From NCBI RefSeq assembly GCF_002119405.1, contig NZ_MTBG01000014.1, positions 1 through 64,000 on the forward strand: a stretch of 64,000 bases of DNA, given 5' to 3'. Shown here in pieces: positions 34,086-43,393 of this stretch. The position numbers and the translations under genes were made by a program. Numbering within the stretch: the stretch's first letter is position 1; the number at the start of each line of letters is the position of its first letter. The DNA comes from Pseudoruegeria sp. SK021. Its GTDB lineage: Bacteria > Pseudomonadota > Alphaproteobacteria > Rhodobacterales > Rhodobacteraceae. Under the pieces are notes generated by a model that searched no databases, was not told where the DNA came from, and was given only the letters and a program-made list of their open reading frames with translations.

Positions 34086-35408
34086 TTAGCGGCTCATCAT
34101 GTCTGGCAGCCACGTGACGATTTCGGGAAACAACAACAGCACGATGATGGTCACCACATCGGCCACAAAGAAAATTGCGATGCCGCGGAACACATCCGCC
34201 AATGGAATGTCCGGCCTGACCGCGTTGACCACGAAACAGTTCAAGCCGATGGGCGGGGTGACCAGACAAATCTCGGCCATTTTAACGACGATGATCCCGA
34301 ACCAGATGGAATCATATCCCAGCGCCATAACCGCCGGATAGACCACTGGTAGGGTCAACAGCAGCATCCCGATGGCATCCATGAACATACCCAGAACCGC
34401 ATAGGCCAACAGAATACAGATCATGATGACCAGCGGCGGCGCGTCCAGCGACACGATCCACGACGTGAACGCTTCGGCGACGCCAGAAAAGCCAAGGAAG
34501 CGCACAAAGATGGTCACGCCCCAGATTAGGGAAAAGATCATCACGGTCAGTTTGGCCGTCTCCATCAACGACCCGGTGATCGCTTTCAGCCCGGCACCGC
34601 GGGCAATGGCGACGACAAAGACGACGGCGGCGCCAAGGGCCCCCGCTTCGGTCGGGGTCGCCCAGCCTTGATAGACCGCCGAGATGATGATGGAGACCAC
34701 CAGCAGGATCGGCAGCAAGGGCGGCAGCGACGCGGCCCGTTCTTTCCACGTCGAAGCGGGAACCGAGGGCGCTTCATGAGGTCGGAACTTGGCCCAGAGA
34801 ATGATGATCAGCGCATAGACGATGGCCGACACCAGCCCCGGCAGGAACCCGGCCAGCAGCAACTTTCCGACGTTCTCTTCGACGATGATGGCATAGATCA
34901 CCAAAATGGCCGAGGGCGGGATCAGGGTCGCCAATGTGCCACCCGCCGCCACCACGCCCGCCGCCAGTTTGCGGTCATAGCCGTATTTCAGCATCTCCGG
35001 CACCGCGACTCGGGCAAAGACCGCTGACGTGGCGGTGGAGGCTCCGGACACGGCGGCAAAGCCTGCGGTGGCAAAGACCGTGGCGACGGCAAGCCCGCCG
35101 GGCAGCCAGCCCAGCCATTTACGCGCAGCGTCGAACAATTGTTGGGTCATACCGGCGTGGAACGCCACGAAGCCGATGAAGATGAACATGGGCAGGACGC
35201 TAAGGGCGTAGGTCGAAGATTTGGCATGCGGCACGATGCCAACAATCCCGGCAGCGGGTCCCCAGCCAATCAACTCGACCAGACCAAGCAGGCCGACCGT
35301 TGCTGCGGCAAAGACCACCCGCACGCCGATCACCACCAACAGCAGCAACAGACCAATGCCAATCAGGCCGACCAGCAGGGGGTTTGAAAATCCGATTCCG
35401 ATCAGCAT
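34086..35408 (-). CDS. TRAP transporter large permease (DctM family), probable malonate
   Basis: This 440-residue DctM-type integral membrane subunit has about 12 transmembrane segments, including the P-P-S-A-I-L-V-I-Y and V-T-P-P-I-G-L-N-C-F motifs of the family. The start MLIGIGFSNP at 35408 is 1 nt after the small-permease stop, so a longer frame is rejected. Sodium-driven import of malonate is inferred from the adjacent matA and matB genes. Confidence 0.9.
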   Translation of the reverse strand: MLIGIGFSNPLLVGLIGIGLLLLLVVIGVRVVFAAATVGLLGLVELIGWGPAAGIVGIVPHAKSSTYALSVLPMFIFIGFVAFHAGMTQQLFDAARKWLGWLPGGLAVATVFATAGFAAVSGASTATSAVFARVAVPEMLKYGYDRKLAAGVVAAGGTLATLIPPSAILVIYAIIVEENVGKLLLAGFLPGLVSAIVYALIIILWAKFRPHEAPSVPASTWKERAASLPPLLPILLVVSIIISAVYQGWATPTEAGALGAAVVFVVAIARGAGLKAITGSLMETAKLTVMIFSLIWGVTIFVRFLGFSGVAEAFTSWIVSLDAPPLVIMICILLAYAVLGMFMDAIGMLLLTLPVVYPAVMALGYDSIWFGIIVVKMAEICLVTPPIGLNCFVVNAVRPDIPLADVFRGIAIFFVADVVTIIVLLLFPEIVTWLPDMMSR

Positions 35409-35409
35409 G

Positions 35410-36048
35410 TCAGCGTCCCTCCGGGCCGGTGGCGTCGTCGCCAAGTGCCTCATGCGCTTCGTCTCGCGCTACTTCGGCCGCATCCTTCAGGCTCACCACC
35501 CCTTCGGGGGCAAGGCTGGGATCAATGAACAGCCGCACTGATCCGGCCAGTTGAATGGCCAGTCGCAGAAACCAGAACGCAAACGCGATCGGGACCAAAA
35601 GTTTGGACGGCCACACCGGGTATTCTGCATCGATGGTGGTGTCGCCGATCTGAAAAGACCGCAGGAAATGGTCCCAACTGTACCAGACCAGCACGGCCAC
35701 GATGCCCATGCCCAACAGCGATCCAACGATCTCAGCCAGCCAATAGGCGCGGCCTTTCAGATAACCCAGCAGCAGTTCCATGCGGATATGCGCACCCATC
35801 CGCTGGGTATAGGCCGCGCCAAGAAAGGCCATCCCGGCCATCGATAATTCAACCAGATCGATATAACCCGAGAGCGGGTTATTGAAAAACGTCCGCAGCA
35901 CGATCTGGACCACGCCCAGCACCATCAACAGGAAAATGAAGGTGGCGGCGATCAGATTGGCGGCGTCTTCGATCGGCATCATCCGTCGATCCCAGCGGCG
36001 GATCCAGCCGGAGGGGGCGGCGTCGTTAGAAACACCCATCTTGGTCAT
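35410..36048 (-). CDS. TRAP transporter small permease (DctQ family), probable malonate
   Basis: This protein of about 212 residues has four transmembrane helices typical of DctQ and a charged C-terminal tail. The start MTKMGVSND at 36048 is chosen; an ATG three codons later is also possible. It lies between the TRAP binding-protein gene (70-nt gap with a short stem-loop) and the large permease gene. Confidence 0.85.
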   Translation of the reverse strand: MTKMGVSNDAAPSGWIRRWDRRMMPIEDAANLIAATFIFLLMVLGVVQIVLRTFFNNPLSGYIDLVELSMAGMAFLGAAYTQRMGAHIRMELLLGYLKGRAYWLAEIVGSLLGMGIVAVLVWYSWDHFLRSFQIGDTTIDAEYPVWPSKLLVPIAFAFWFLRLAIQLAGSVRLFIDPSLAPEGVVSLKDAAEVARDEAHEALGDDATGPEGR

Positions 36049-36075
36049 GTCCTTGCGATAAGTAACCGGACAGGA

Positions 36076-36094
36076 CCGAGGACAGCGCCCTCGG
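36076..36094 (-). terminator. Short stem-loop after the malonate TRAP binding-protein gene
   Basis: CCGAGG (36076-36081) pairs with CCTCGG (36089-36094) across a 7-nt loop, in the gap between the dctP-type and dctQ-type genes. It may tune relative expression; it is weaker than the other stem-loops at equivalent positions in this window. Confidence 0.4.
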
Positions 36095-36118
36095 CCCCGC
36101 ACACGCGCCCGACCGAGG

Positions 36119-37159
36119 TCAGTTCGCGGTCTTGGCCTCTTCGGCATAGCGCAGCAGATCGTTCAGCACGCCCTGTGCATCAAAATCGTCCTGATTGGCC
36201 GCAATCCAATCATCCCAGACCGGCTGGGCCGCCAATTGGCGGATTTCGGCGGTCTGCTCTTCCGAATAGGTGATCTTGTCCAGCGTCTCTTCGAACAGCT
36301 TGAAATTGTCGGCATCTTCCGCCGCATAGGACGCTTGTTCGGTGTCCAGAACCAGGTCGCGGTTGTCCATCAGGAAGTCCTGATAAGCTTGAGGCAACGC
36401 CTCAAACGCGGTCTTGTTCAGCACCCAGCCACATTCCGACGTTCCGGGCGCCAAGTTCGACGTGTACCAATCGGCCTCTTCGTTGATCTTGAAGGCGACA
36501 TGAGCATAGGTCATCGGAAACGCCGCCGCATCGACGGTGCCGTTCTGAAACGCGGTCAGGGTTTCCGCCGCCGACAGGGTCTGGTTGATTGCACCAAGCT
36601 TTTCCATCGCATCGCCGAGGCCACCACCGGCGCGGACGCGCAGGCCGCTCCAGCCGTCGATCTCGGTCGGGGCTGGCCCTTTGCCCATGATCTCATATTG
36701 CGGCAGCAGGCCCGAGGCATAGGGAATTGCGTTCCACTTCGCCATATCCGCAACGATGGCCGGATGTTCGAACATCTTTTTGAAGGTGTATTTATGGACG
36801 GCTGGATCGCCGATTGGCAGGAACGGCAAGGAAAATACCATCCATGCCGGATTTTTTCCGGGATGGTAGAAGTTGCAGATGCCCGCCCCTTCGAACGCAT
36901 TCAGCTTCAGCCCATCCAAGTTCTCGCGCGAATTGCCCAGCTGATCGGCGTAGAAAATCTTGATCTGGAATTTGCCGTCGGTCTCTTCTGCGGCCTTGGC
37001 GGCCAGCGCCTCCATCCCAGAGGTCAATGCCCGCGAATTGCCGTACATGGAGATTTTCCAGAACACAGGCGGGCCGTCGATATTGGCGGCACCTGCTGGC
37101 GATTGTAGCACAAGGCAGGCCAAGGCTGCGGCCGCCAGTGGTTTCAGGGTCAGGGTCAT
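36119..37159 (-). CDS. TRAP transporter substrate-binding protein (DctP family), probable malonate
   Basis: This 346-residue DctP-family periplasmic protein has a signal peptide (MTLTLKPLAAAALACLVLQS, cleavage near A-G-A-A). The conserved arginine region is W-S-G-L-R-V-R-A-G-G, and F-Q-N-G-T-V-D-A-A-A-F-P follows. The ATG at 37159 follows GGAGGAACC. It is cotranscribed behind matB (58-nt gap), so malonate or a close dicarboxylate is the expected ligand. Confidence 0.85.
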   Translation of the reverse strand: MTLTLKPLAAAALACLVLQSPAGAANIDGPPVFWKISMYGNSRALTSGMEALAAKAAEETDGKFQIKIFYADQLGNSRENLDGLKLNAFEGAGICNFYHPGKNPAWMVFSLPFLPIGDPAVHKYTFKKMFEHPAIVADMAKWNAIPYASGLLPQYEIMGKGPAPTEIDGWSGLRVRAGGGLGDAMEKLGAINQTLSAAETLTAFQNGTVDAAAFPMTYAHVAFKINEEADWYTSNLAPGTSECGWVLNKTAFEALPQAYQDFLMDNRDLVLDTEQASYAAEDADNFKLFEETLDKITYSEEQTAEIRQLAAQPVWDDWIAANQDDFDAQGVLNDLLRYAEEAKTAN

Positions 37160-37217
37160 CGGTTCCTCCTCCAAGAGATAATCAGATCACGCCCCGGGCT
37201 CCTCCTCCCGGTGCGGA

Positions 37218-38720
37218 TCAGGTGGCAGGGGTATAGGTCTTGCGCAGAACGTTTTTCTGCACCTTTCCCATCGTGTTGCGCGGCAGGTCCGCGACGATTT
37301 CGATCCGGCGCGGGTGCTTGAACCGCGCCAAATGCGGCGTGATCTCGGATAGCAACGCGGCAGGATCCAGCGCGCATCCGGCTTCCGGGACAACCACACC
37401 AATGGTGGCCTCACCGAAATCGGCGTGAGGCACGCCGAAGACCGCGGATTCGCGCACCCCCGGCACCGCGTCCAGCAAGACCTCGATCTCTTTGGGATAG
37501 ATATTATAGCCGCCCGAAATGATCAGATCCTTCTGGCGGCCAACGATCATCAGATAGCCGTCGGGGTCGATCTGCCCCAGATCGCCGGTGATGAAAAAGC
37601 CGGTCTCGCGCAGCTCTTCGGCGGTCTTTTCCGGCATCCGCCAGTAGCCGCCAAAGACATTCGGGCCGCGCACTTCGATCATCCCGGTCTCACCCTGCGC
37701 CAAGGCGGCGCCGGTCGTCGGATCGGTGATGCGAATTTCAACCCCCGGCAGGGGAAAGCCGACCGTGCCGGGACGGCGCTCGCCCATATACGGGTTCGAG
37801 GCGTTCATATTGGTTTCGGTCATGCCATAGCGTTCAAGGATCCGATGGCCGGTCCGCGCCTCAAACGCAGTATGGGTATCGGCCAACAGGGGCGCGCTGC
37901 CCGACACGAACAGCCGCATATGGGCCGTCGCCTCGCGGGTGAACGATGCCTCCGACAGCAGCCGGGTGTAGAAAGTCGGCACCCCCATCAATGTCGTGGC
38001 GCGGGGCAGATCGGCCAGCAATTTCTCGGCGTTAAAGGTGGGGTGAAACAGCATGGCCGCCCCGGACAAGGCCGACACATTGACCGCAACAAACAGGCCA
38101 TGCGTGTGAAAGATCGGCAGGGCGTGCAGCAGAACATCGCCATCGGTGAACTGCCATAAGTCGGCCAATGCGGTGGCGTTCGACAGCAGATTGGCGTGGC
38201 TCAACATCGCGCCCTTGGACCGACCAGTTGTGCCCGACGTGTAAAGGATCGCCGCCAGATCGCCCTCAGCACAGTCCACCACGTCATGGGTCGTGGGCAT
38301 CGCTGCGGCGGCCGCGCTTAGGCTGCCACTGCCATCGGCGTTCAGCGTATGCAGCTCCGCGCCATTCAGGATCCCGGTCATCGCATCGGCATCGGCCGCA
38401 TCGCAGATCACCAGCCGCGGCTCGGCATCGCTCAGAAAATAGTCCAGCTCACTGGTGGTATAGGCAGTATTCAGCGGCAACAGCACCAGACCACTGCGCA
38501 GACAGGCGGCGTAGACCGCCAAGGCCTCGGGCGTTTTGGCGACCTGCAACGCCACCCGGTCGCCCTTGACCAGCCCAAGATCCGCGAAGACATTGGCCAA
38601 CTGGGCCGACAAGGCAACAAAATCGCAATAGTCGATCCTGCGCGCGCCCTCCAGCAACAGAAAAGGGGCGGTGCTGTTGGCGTGGCGGCCAAAGAGGGGG
38701 TCGAACAGAATGTTGCTCAT
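37218..38720 (-). CDS. matB: Malonyl-CoA synthetase
   Basis: This 500-residue acyl-adenylate-forming enzyme has the P-loop Y-T-S-G-T-T-G-R-S-K-G (about 163-173), Y-G-M-T-E-T and the T-G-D-L-G-Q-I segment. The catalytic lysine lies near the end in N-T-M-G-K-V-Q-K-N. MatB converts malonate, CoA and ATP to malonyl-CoA. Its ATG overlaps the malonyl-CoA decarboxylase stop by 4 nt, and the two enzymes together turn malonate into acetyl-CoA. Confidence 0.9.
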   Translation of the reverse strand: MSNILFDPLFGRHANSTAPFLLLEGARRIDYCDFVALSAQLANVFADLGLVKGDRVALQVAKTPEALAVYAACLRSGLVLLPLNTAYTTSELDYFLSDAEPRLVICDAADADAMTGILNGAELHTLNADGSGSLSAAAAAMPTTHDVVDCAEGDLAAILYTSGTTGRSKGAMLSHANLLSNATALADLWQFTDGDVLLHALPIFHTHGLFVAVNVSALSGAAMLFHPTFNAEKLLADLPRATTLMGVPTFYTRLLSEASFTREATAHMRLFVSGSAPLLADTHTAFEARTGHRILERYGMTETNMNASNPYMGERRPGTVGFPLPGVEIRITDPTTGAALAQGETGMIEVRGPNVFGGYWRMPEKTAEELRETGFFITGDLGQIDPDGYLMIVGRQKDLIISGGYNIYPKEIEVLLDAVPGVRESAVFGVPHADFGEATIGVVVPEAGCALDPAALLSEITPHLARFKHPRRIEIVADLPRNTMGKVQKNVLRKTYTPAT

Positions 38721-40132
38721 GAGTCAGCCTTGCTTGCCGTGATAGGTGCAGATTTCAGAAGAGAAGCGATCGTGCGCGAGGTGGCGACGGCGCCTGTCGT
38801 GGTGAACCCTTCGATATTGCGGTCGATCCGGGCTGGGTCGTACAGATAATTGACCATCGCGCCATAGGATGTGCGCAGTCCGTTATCAGACATGTCGCCG
38901 TGCGGATGAACGTCCTGCACAATCGCACCATTGCCCAAATGAAACCGGGCCACCGCGTTGGCCGGACCGCCCTTAGGGCGTTTTTCGTTCACCAGATAAT
39001 GGGCGATGTAGCGGCGCAGGGTCTCGGTCGATTTTTCAACTGACTTGTCATTGATCTTGTCATTGGCTTTGTCTGGCCCCGCACTGGCATGGACCAAGGC
39101 GGTGCGCAGACTGTCTGCCTCGATCTTTGGCAAGGCCTCTAAAATCCCGTCAATCCAGCCCCGAAAGCCGGGGATCGGCGACAAGGTGACGAAGGTTTTC
39201 AACTGCGGCAGGCTGGCCGACAGATCGTCGACCACATGTTTGATCAGGGCATTGCCGAACGAAATGCCGCGCAATCCGGCCTGACAATTCGAGATCGAAT
39301 AGAACACAGCCGTGTCCCTTTTGTCTGCCGGGGTCGCGGCCCGGTCCTCGGCCAAGACAGACTGGATATTGCCGGGAATGCCGTTGGTCAGCGCCACTTC
39401 CACAAAGATCAGCGGCTCTTCGGGCATGCAGGGGTGAAAATAAGCGAAACACTGACGATCTTCGGGCAAAAGACGCAGCCGCAGGGCATCCCAACTGTCG
39501 ATGGCATGCACGGCCTCATAGGCGATGATCTTTTCAAGAATATTGGCCGGGCTGGTCCAGTTGATCCGCCGCAGCACCAGAAAGCCGGGATTAAACCACG
39601 ACCCGAACAAATGCGCGAAATCCAGATCGATCCGGGCCAGCGCCGGATCGGCGCGGATCGCGTCGAACAGATCACAGCGCATCGCCACCAGATCGGCAGT
39701 AGCCCCGGGCACCCGGTTGAGACGGCGCAGAATCTCCTGTCGGCGCGGTTCGGCATGGGCGGTCAGGGCGGCCAGATCCGCCGTCGCGTGGGTCTGCCCA
39801 TATTGCCGGGCCAGCGCGACGACGGTGTCCGGATCAATGTCGAAATCTTCGGCCAGATGGCGAAAGAACCCTGCCCGCTGATCCGTGTCCATCCGCCGAT
39901 ATTTTTCAAGGATCGCCCGCGCGACCTTGTTTGCCGACACATCTCCGATATCCGACAGCAGAACCTTGCACAGTTCTTCAATCGGGCGCGTGTCGCGGGT
40001 CACCGAGGTGTGTTGCGACCGGTTGGTGATCGTCGCCAGAAGATCGGTCAGAAAGCTGGACTGCAGCATGAGGTCCATCCCAGTCTGGTCAAGATACGAG
40101 TCTACAGGACGTGTGCCTGATTCCCACCCCAT
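38717..40132 (-). CDS. matA: Malonyl-CoA decarboxylase
   Basis: This protein of about 471 residues belongs to the malonyl-CoA decarboxylase family (helical N-terminal domain, GNAT-like C-terminal domain). Family segments include F-A-H-L-F-G-S-W-F-N-P-G-F-L, Y-E-A-V-H-A-I, C-F-A-Y-F-H-P and A-R-F-H-L-G-N-G-A, with the catalytic Ser and His in the last region. It is the first gene of the mat operon. The start at 40132 is the longest; in-frame ATGs at 40078 or 40069 fit the usual family N-terminus equally well. ATCGAT motifs lie directly upstream. Confidence 0.9.
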   Translation of the reverse strand: MGWESGTRPVDSYLDQTGMDLMLQSSFLTDLLATITNRSQHTSVTRDTRPIEELCKVLLSDIGDVSANKVARAILEKYRRMDTDQRAGFFRHLAEDFDIDPDTVVALARQYGQTHATADLAALTAHAEPRRQEILRRLNRVPGATADLVAMRCDLFDAIRADPALARIDLDFAHLFGSWFNPGFLVLRRINWTSPANILEKIIAYEAVHAIDSWDALRLRLLPEDRQCFAYFHPCMPEEPLIFVEVALTNGIPGNIQSVLAEDRAATPADKRDTAVFYSISNCQAGLRGISFGNALIKHVVDDLSASLPQLKTFVTLSPIPGFRGWIDGILEALPKIEADSLRTALVHASAGPDKANDKINDKSVEKSTETLRRYIAHYLVNEKRPKGGPANAVARFHLGNGAIVQDVHPHGDMSDNGLRTSYGAMVNYLYDPARIDRNIEGFTTTGAVATSRTIASLLKSAPITASKADS

Positions 40133-40136
40133 ACAT

Positions 40137-40171
40137 ATCGATTAAAAATCATATAACAATAAAAAATCGAT
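40137..40171. promoter_or_regulatory. Paired ATCGAT/A-tract motifs upstream of matA
   Basis: ATCGATTAAAAATC (40137-40150) and AAAAAATCGAT (40161-40171) lie in inverted orientation in the 67-bp gap between matA and the YciI-like gene. The motif is rare in this GC-rich DNA and recurs at other promoters of the right-hand island (40608, 50464, 60657, 61005). A GntR-family operator is the best guess. Confidence 0.45.
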
Positions 40172-40199
40172 AAAAGTAGAGCATGGTGCGATAGACGGA

Positions 40200-40586
40200 T
40201 CACGCCAAGGCGATCCGCCCTGTGGAAAGCCCGATCGACATATTCAAGGAGCCCTCGTTCACCAACCACTTGCGCAAGGTATAGTGTCGGGCTTTGTCGC
40301 GGTGCATCGGGTCGGCATCGGCCAAGGCCCGCGCCGCGTCCATAGATGCGGCACGATAGATGATCATCCCAGCGCCCTGCATGTCGGCACCACTGTCATC
40401 CGAAACCGGCCCCGCCAGCACCAGTTGACCGGAAATTTCCAGATCGCGCTGGTAGGCCAGGTGTGCGGGCAAGGCGGCCTTGACGGCCTCGGGCGCGCCA
40501 GCCGGAACTGTCATCACCACGTACAATTCCAACGCCAATGCGCCACGTTCCTTGGCGTCTTTCTTATAGTCATCCCACTTCGGCAC
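40200..40586 (-). CDS. YciI-like protein with GTG start
   Basis: This 128-residue protein has a YciI/DGPF-type ferredoxin-like fold region (L-Y-V-V-M-T-V-P-A-G, H-L-A-Y-Q-R-D-L, L-V-L-A-G-P-V-S-D-D, then D-A-A-R-A-L-A-D-A-D-P-M-H). The start is a GTG at 40586 (V-P-K-W-D-D-Y-K-K), set by an AAGGAG 8 nt upstream; the open frame continuing to 41315 is only the shadow of the opposite gene. YciI relatives act in some haloaromatic pathways as dehydrochlorinases or isomerases. It is divergent from the fumarylacetoacetate-hydrolase-family gene, suggesting a lactone or isomer step. Confidence 0.75.
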   Translation of the reverse strand: MPKWDDYKKDAKERGALALELYVVMTVPAGAPEAVKAALPAHLAYQRDLEISGQLVLAGPVSDDSGADMQGAGMIIYRAASMDAARALADADPMHRDKARHYTLRKWLVNEGSLNMSIGLSTGRIALA

Positions 40587-40607
40587 TGGTCGCACTCCTT
40601 GTAAATT

Positions 40608-40617
40608 AAAAATCGAT
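40608..40617. promoter_or_regulatory. AAAAATCGAT motif in the divergent YciI/FAH promoter
   Basis: The 93-bp divergent gap between the YciI-like gene and the FAH-family gene holds AAAAATCGAT at 40608-40617 inside an AT-rich run. It is the same motif as near matA, the TAXI binding-protein gene, the Fe-type ABC gene and the second GntR gene. Confidence 0.45.
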
Positions 40618-40679
40618 ATTATTTGACATATGCCAATATTATCGCCAAAGATACAAGAAACAGATCGAAGGAACTTGTT

Positions 40680-41564
40680 ATGAAGCTCATGGTAGGCAAA
40701 TCCGCCCACAGTACCGCCGTTTACCTGATTGATGGCGCGACGGCCCTGAACCTGACGGCCGCGTTGCCCGAAGTGGGCACCGACCTGATGGGTCTGATCA
40801 ACAACCCGGCCCTGATGGACACCCTGCGCAACGGCGACGTTTCCGGCCCGACCGAAGACGCCGCGGGCATCGTCCCGGCCCTGCCCGTGGCCGCGCCCGG
40901 TAAAATCCTGTGCCTCGGCCTGAACTATGTCGAACACGTCAAGGAAGGCGGTTATGACCTTGGCGATTATCCGGCGATTTTCATGCGCACCCGCAATTCC
41001 ATCATGGCCGCAGGCGAGCCGCTGATCCGGCCCCGCTGTTCCGACAAGCTGGATTATGAAGCCGAATTGATGATCATCATCGGCAAGGGCGGACGCTATA
41101 TCAGCGCCGACGACGCGCTGGACCATGTCTTTGGTTACACCGTATTCAACGACGGCTCTGTGCGCGATTTCCAACGCAAAACGCACCAGTGGACCCCGGG
41201 CAAGAATTTCGACCAGACCGGCGCCATCGGCCCGTGCGTTTTGACCCCCGATGATCTGCCTGCCGGCGCGGCCGGACTGAAGATCGAAAGCCGCGTTGGC
41301 GATGAGATCCTGCAAAGCTCCAACACGGCCAATATGATCTGGTCAGTGGCCGAGACCATCAAGATCATGTCCGAGTTTACCACACTGGAACCGGGCGATC
41401 TGATTGCAATGGGCACCCCCCCGGGCGTTGGTCATGCGAAAAAGCCGTCGCCGCGCTGGCTTAAGCCCGGTGAAACCGTCGAGATCGAGATTGAGCGCAT
41501 CGGCATCTGCGCCAGCCCGGTCATGGACGAGGCCGATGTCGTGGCCAAGACGGCTGCACAATGA
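40680..41564 (+). CDS. Fumarylacetoacetate hydrolase family protein
   Basis: This 294-residue FAH-family enzyme has L-C-L-G-L-N-Y-V-E-H, metal ligands in L-D-Y-E-A-E-L (an ExE pattern) and F-N-D-G-S-V-R-D-F, and T-P-P-G-V-G-H near the end. The family includes acylpyruvases and hydratases/isomerases of aromatic meta-cleavage routes. The ATG at 40680 is chosen over an upstream in-frame start in the promoter. Its stop overlaps the nitroreductase start by 4 nt (ATGA), so the two act in one pathway. Exact substrate unknown. Confidence 0.85.
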   Translation: MKLMVGKSAHSTAVYLIDGATALNLTAALPEVGTDLMGLINNPALMDTLRNGDVSGPTEDAAGIVPALPVAAPGKILCLGLNYVEHVKEGGYDLGDYPAIFMRTRNSIMAAGEPLIRPRCSDKLDYEAELMIIIGKGGRYISADDALDHVFGYTVFNDGSVRDFQRKTHQWTPGKNFDQTGAIGPCVLTPDDLPAGAAGLKIESRVGDEILQSSNTANMIWSVAETIKIMSEFTTLEPGDLIAMGTPPGVGHAKKPSPRWLKPGETVEIEIERIGICASPVMDEADVVAKTAAQ

Positions 41565-42214
41565 GTGCGCCGCAAGCAGATATCCGCGCGCAAGCGCAGG
41601 CCGCAGTCCGGGCCGTGCGTGCGGCGAAGGACCAACTGGATGCCGCCTCCATCGATTTGATCCTGCGCGATGCGCGGTCGCATTACGCATGGACCGACAA
41701 GCCGGTGCCAGATGCCTTGCTGCGCGAGATCTTTGACATCACAATTGCCGGTCCGACCAGCATGAACACCTGCCCGGCGCGGTTCGTGTTTGTGCGCGGC
41801 GCTTCGGCCAAAGAGCGGCTGGCAAAATCGCTCAAGGCCAAGAATATCGACAAGATGATGGCCGCCCCGGTCACGGCCATCATCGCCTACGATCCCAAAT
41901 TCTGGACCGAATTGCCGTTCCTGTTTCCGCACGAAGATCGCCGCCCCAATTTTGAAGGCAAGCCTGAGCACTGCGAGACCACCGCGTTTCGCAACTCGTC
42001 ACTGCAAGGGGCGTATTTCATGATCGCGGCCCGCGCAGTCGGGCTGGATGTCGGCGCCATGTCCGGCTTTTCGAACGCAGTGGTCGATGCGGAATTCTTC
42101 GCCGAGAATGGCTGGAAATCCAACTTTCTGTGCAACATCGGATATGCGGATGAAAGCGCATTATTTCAAAAGCTTCCACGGTTCGACTTCGACCAAATCT
42201 GCAGTATCATTTGA
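41561..42214 (+). CDS. RutE-like nitroreductase family protein
   Basis: This 217-residue FMN-dependent nitroreductase-fold protein resembles the RutE/HadB group (malonic semialdehyde reductase type), with I-A-G-P-T-S-M-N-T-C-P-A-R-F-V-F-V-R at about 61-78 and S-L-Q-G-A-Y-F-M-I-A-A later. In this group the enzyme reduces semialdehydes or enones. It is translationally coupled to the FAH-family gene and precedes a TRAP transporter, indicating a reductive step on a ring-cleavage product. A malonic semialdehyde role close to the mat genes is possible but unproven. Confidence 0.75.
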   Translation: MSAPQADIRAQAQAAVRAVRAAKDQLDAASIDLILRDARSHYAWTDKPVPDALLREIFDITIAGPTSMNTCPARFVFVRGASAKERLAKSLKAKNIDKMMAAPVTAIIAYDPKFWTELPFLFPHEDRRPNFEGKPEHCETTAFRNSSLQGAYFMIAARAVGLDVGAMSGFSNAVVDAEFFAENGWKSNFLCNIGYADESALFQKLPRFDFDQICSII

Positions 42215-42310
42215 ACATGCAAGACCGACCGTGCCATCGTTTAAAACCCCGACCGTAAGGTAAACAAATCGGCGGGACTACCGGGCGCAAGCCCTGTCTG
42301 GGAGGACATC

Positions 42311-43393
42311 ATGAAACACCTATTTGCAAGTACCGCACTGGCCACAGCGATGACCCTTTGCGTCAGCGCACCCGCATCGGCACAAGAGGTCATCACGGCC
42401 AATGTGATCGACGGGTACCCCGCCCGCGCCATGTGGGTGCAGGAATTCACCGATTTCTTTATTCCCGAAGTTGATAAGAAGCTGGCCGAAACTGGCAATT
42501 ATCAGATGAACTGGCGGGAAAGCTATGGCGGCACCGTGGTCAAACCGGGCGGCGTGCTGGAAGGGATCCAACTGGGCCTCGGCGATATCGGGATTGTCAC
42601 GACAATCTTCCATTCCTCCAAATTGCCCAGTCAGGCCATCGCGGCAATCACGCCTTTCGTTGCCTCCAACGCCCCGGCCGTCGCCAAAGCGGTCGACGAA
42701 ATCGCCCGTGAATTCCCCGCTATGCAGGCCGAGTTCGAAGCGCAGAACCAAGTCTATCTCGCCACCGGCGTGGTGCTGGACACCTATCAGCTGTTCAGCA
42801 AAGAGCCGATCAATGCCCTGTCGGATCTGGAAGGGTCCAAGATCGCAGGCGCGGGCATGAACCTACGCTACCTTGAAGGGATCCCCGGCGCAGCCGGTGT
42901 GCGCGGCGGGCTGACCGACTTTTACAACATGGTGCAGACCGGTCTGGCGGACAATGCCATGCTGTGGCCCGAAGCCGCCGCCACCTTCAAGATGGCAGAA
43001 GTCGCCCCCTACATGTTGCTGGCGGATCTGGGCGCCGTGAACACCAAGACGGTGACGGCCAACAAAGACTACTGGGACGCCCTGCCTGATGAGGTCAAAA
43101 CCGCAATCCAGGAAGTGTCGATCGCCTATCGCGACCACCTTGCCACGCTCGCCATGGAAAAGGCCGAAGAAAGCCGCGAGGCCTTTGTCGCCGCCGGCGG
43201 TACCATTGTCGAAATGAGCGTCGAGGCCCGCACCGATTGGGCCAATTCCATGCCCGATATCGCTGCGGAATGGGCTGAAGGCCTGAACGCCGATGGCAAA
43301 GACGGGTCGGGAATGTTGCGTGCGTATCTGGGCAAGCTGAATGCCGATGGCTTCACCGGCCTGCGTGACTGGACTGCTGGGCTGCCAAATTGA
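42311..43393 (+). CDS. TRAP transporter substrate-binding protein (DctP family)
   Basis: This 360-residue periplasmic protein has a signal peptide of about 24 residues (MKHLFASTALATAMTLCVSA, then P-A-S-A-Q). The mature part is of the type C4-dicarboxylate TRAP binders, with L-S-D-L-E-G-S-K-I-A-G-A-G as the ligand-contact region. GGGAGGACATC precedes the ATG. It starts a TRAP cluster in the catabolic island, so an aromatic or cyclic acid ligand is likely; unlike most TRAP binders in this window it has no stem-loop before the next gene, whose start overlaps its stop. Confidence 0.85.
   Translation: MKHLFASTALATAMTLCVSAPASAQEVITANVIDGYPARAMWVQEFTDFFIPEVDKKLAETGNYQMNWRESYGGTVVKPGGVLEGIQLGLGDIGIVTTIFHSSKLPSQAIAAITPFVASNAPAVAKAVDEIAREFPAMQAEFEAQNQVYLATGVVLDTYQLFSKEPINALSDLEGSKIAGAGMNLRYLEGIPGAAGVRGGLTDFYNMVQTGLADNAMLWPEAAATFKMAEVAPYMLLADLGAVNTKTVTANKDYWDALPDEVKTAIQEVSIAYRDHLATLAMEKAEESREAFVAAGGTIVEMSVEARTDWANSMPDIAAEWAEGLNADGKDGSGMLRAYLGKLNADGFTGLRDWTAGLPN

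Noticed and set aside
40587-41315. Long minus-strand open extension upstream of the YciI-like gene
   Set aside because: It is the antisense shadow of the FAH-family gene; the GTG at 40586 has the Shine-Dalgarno and the family similarity begins there.
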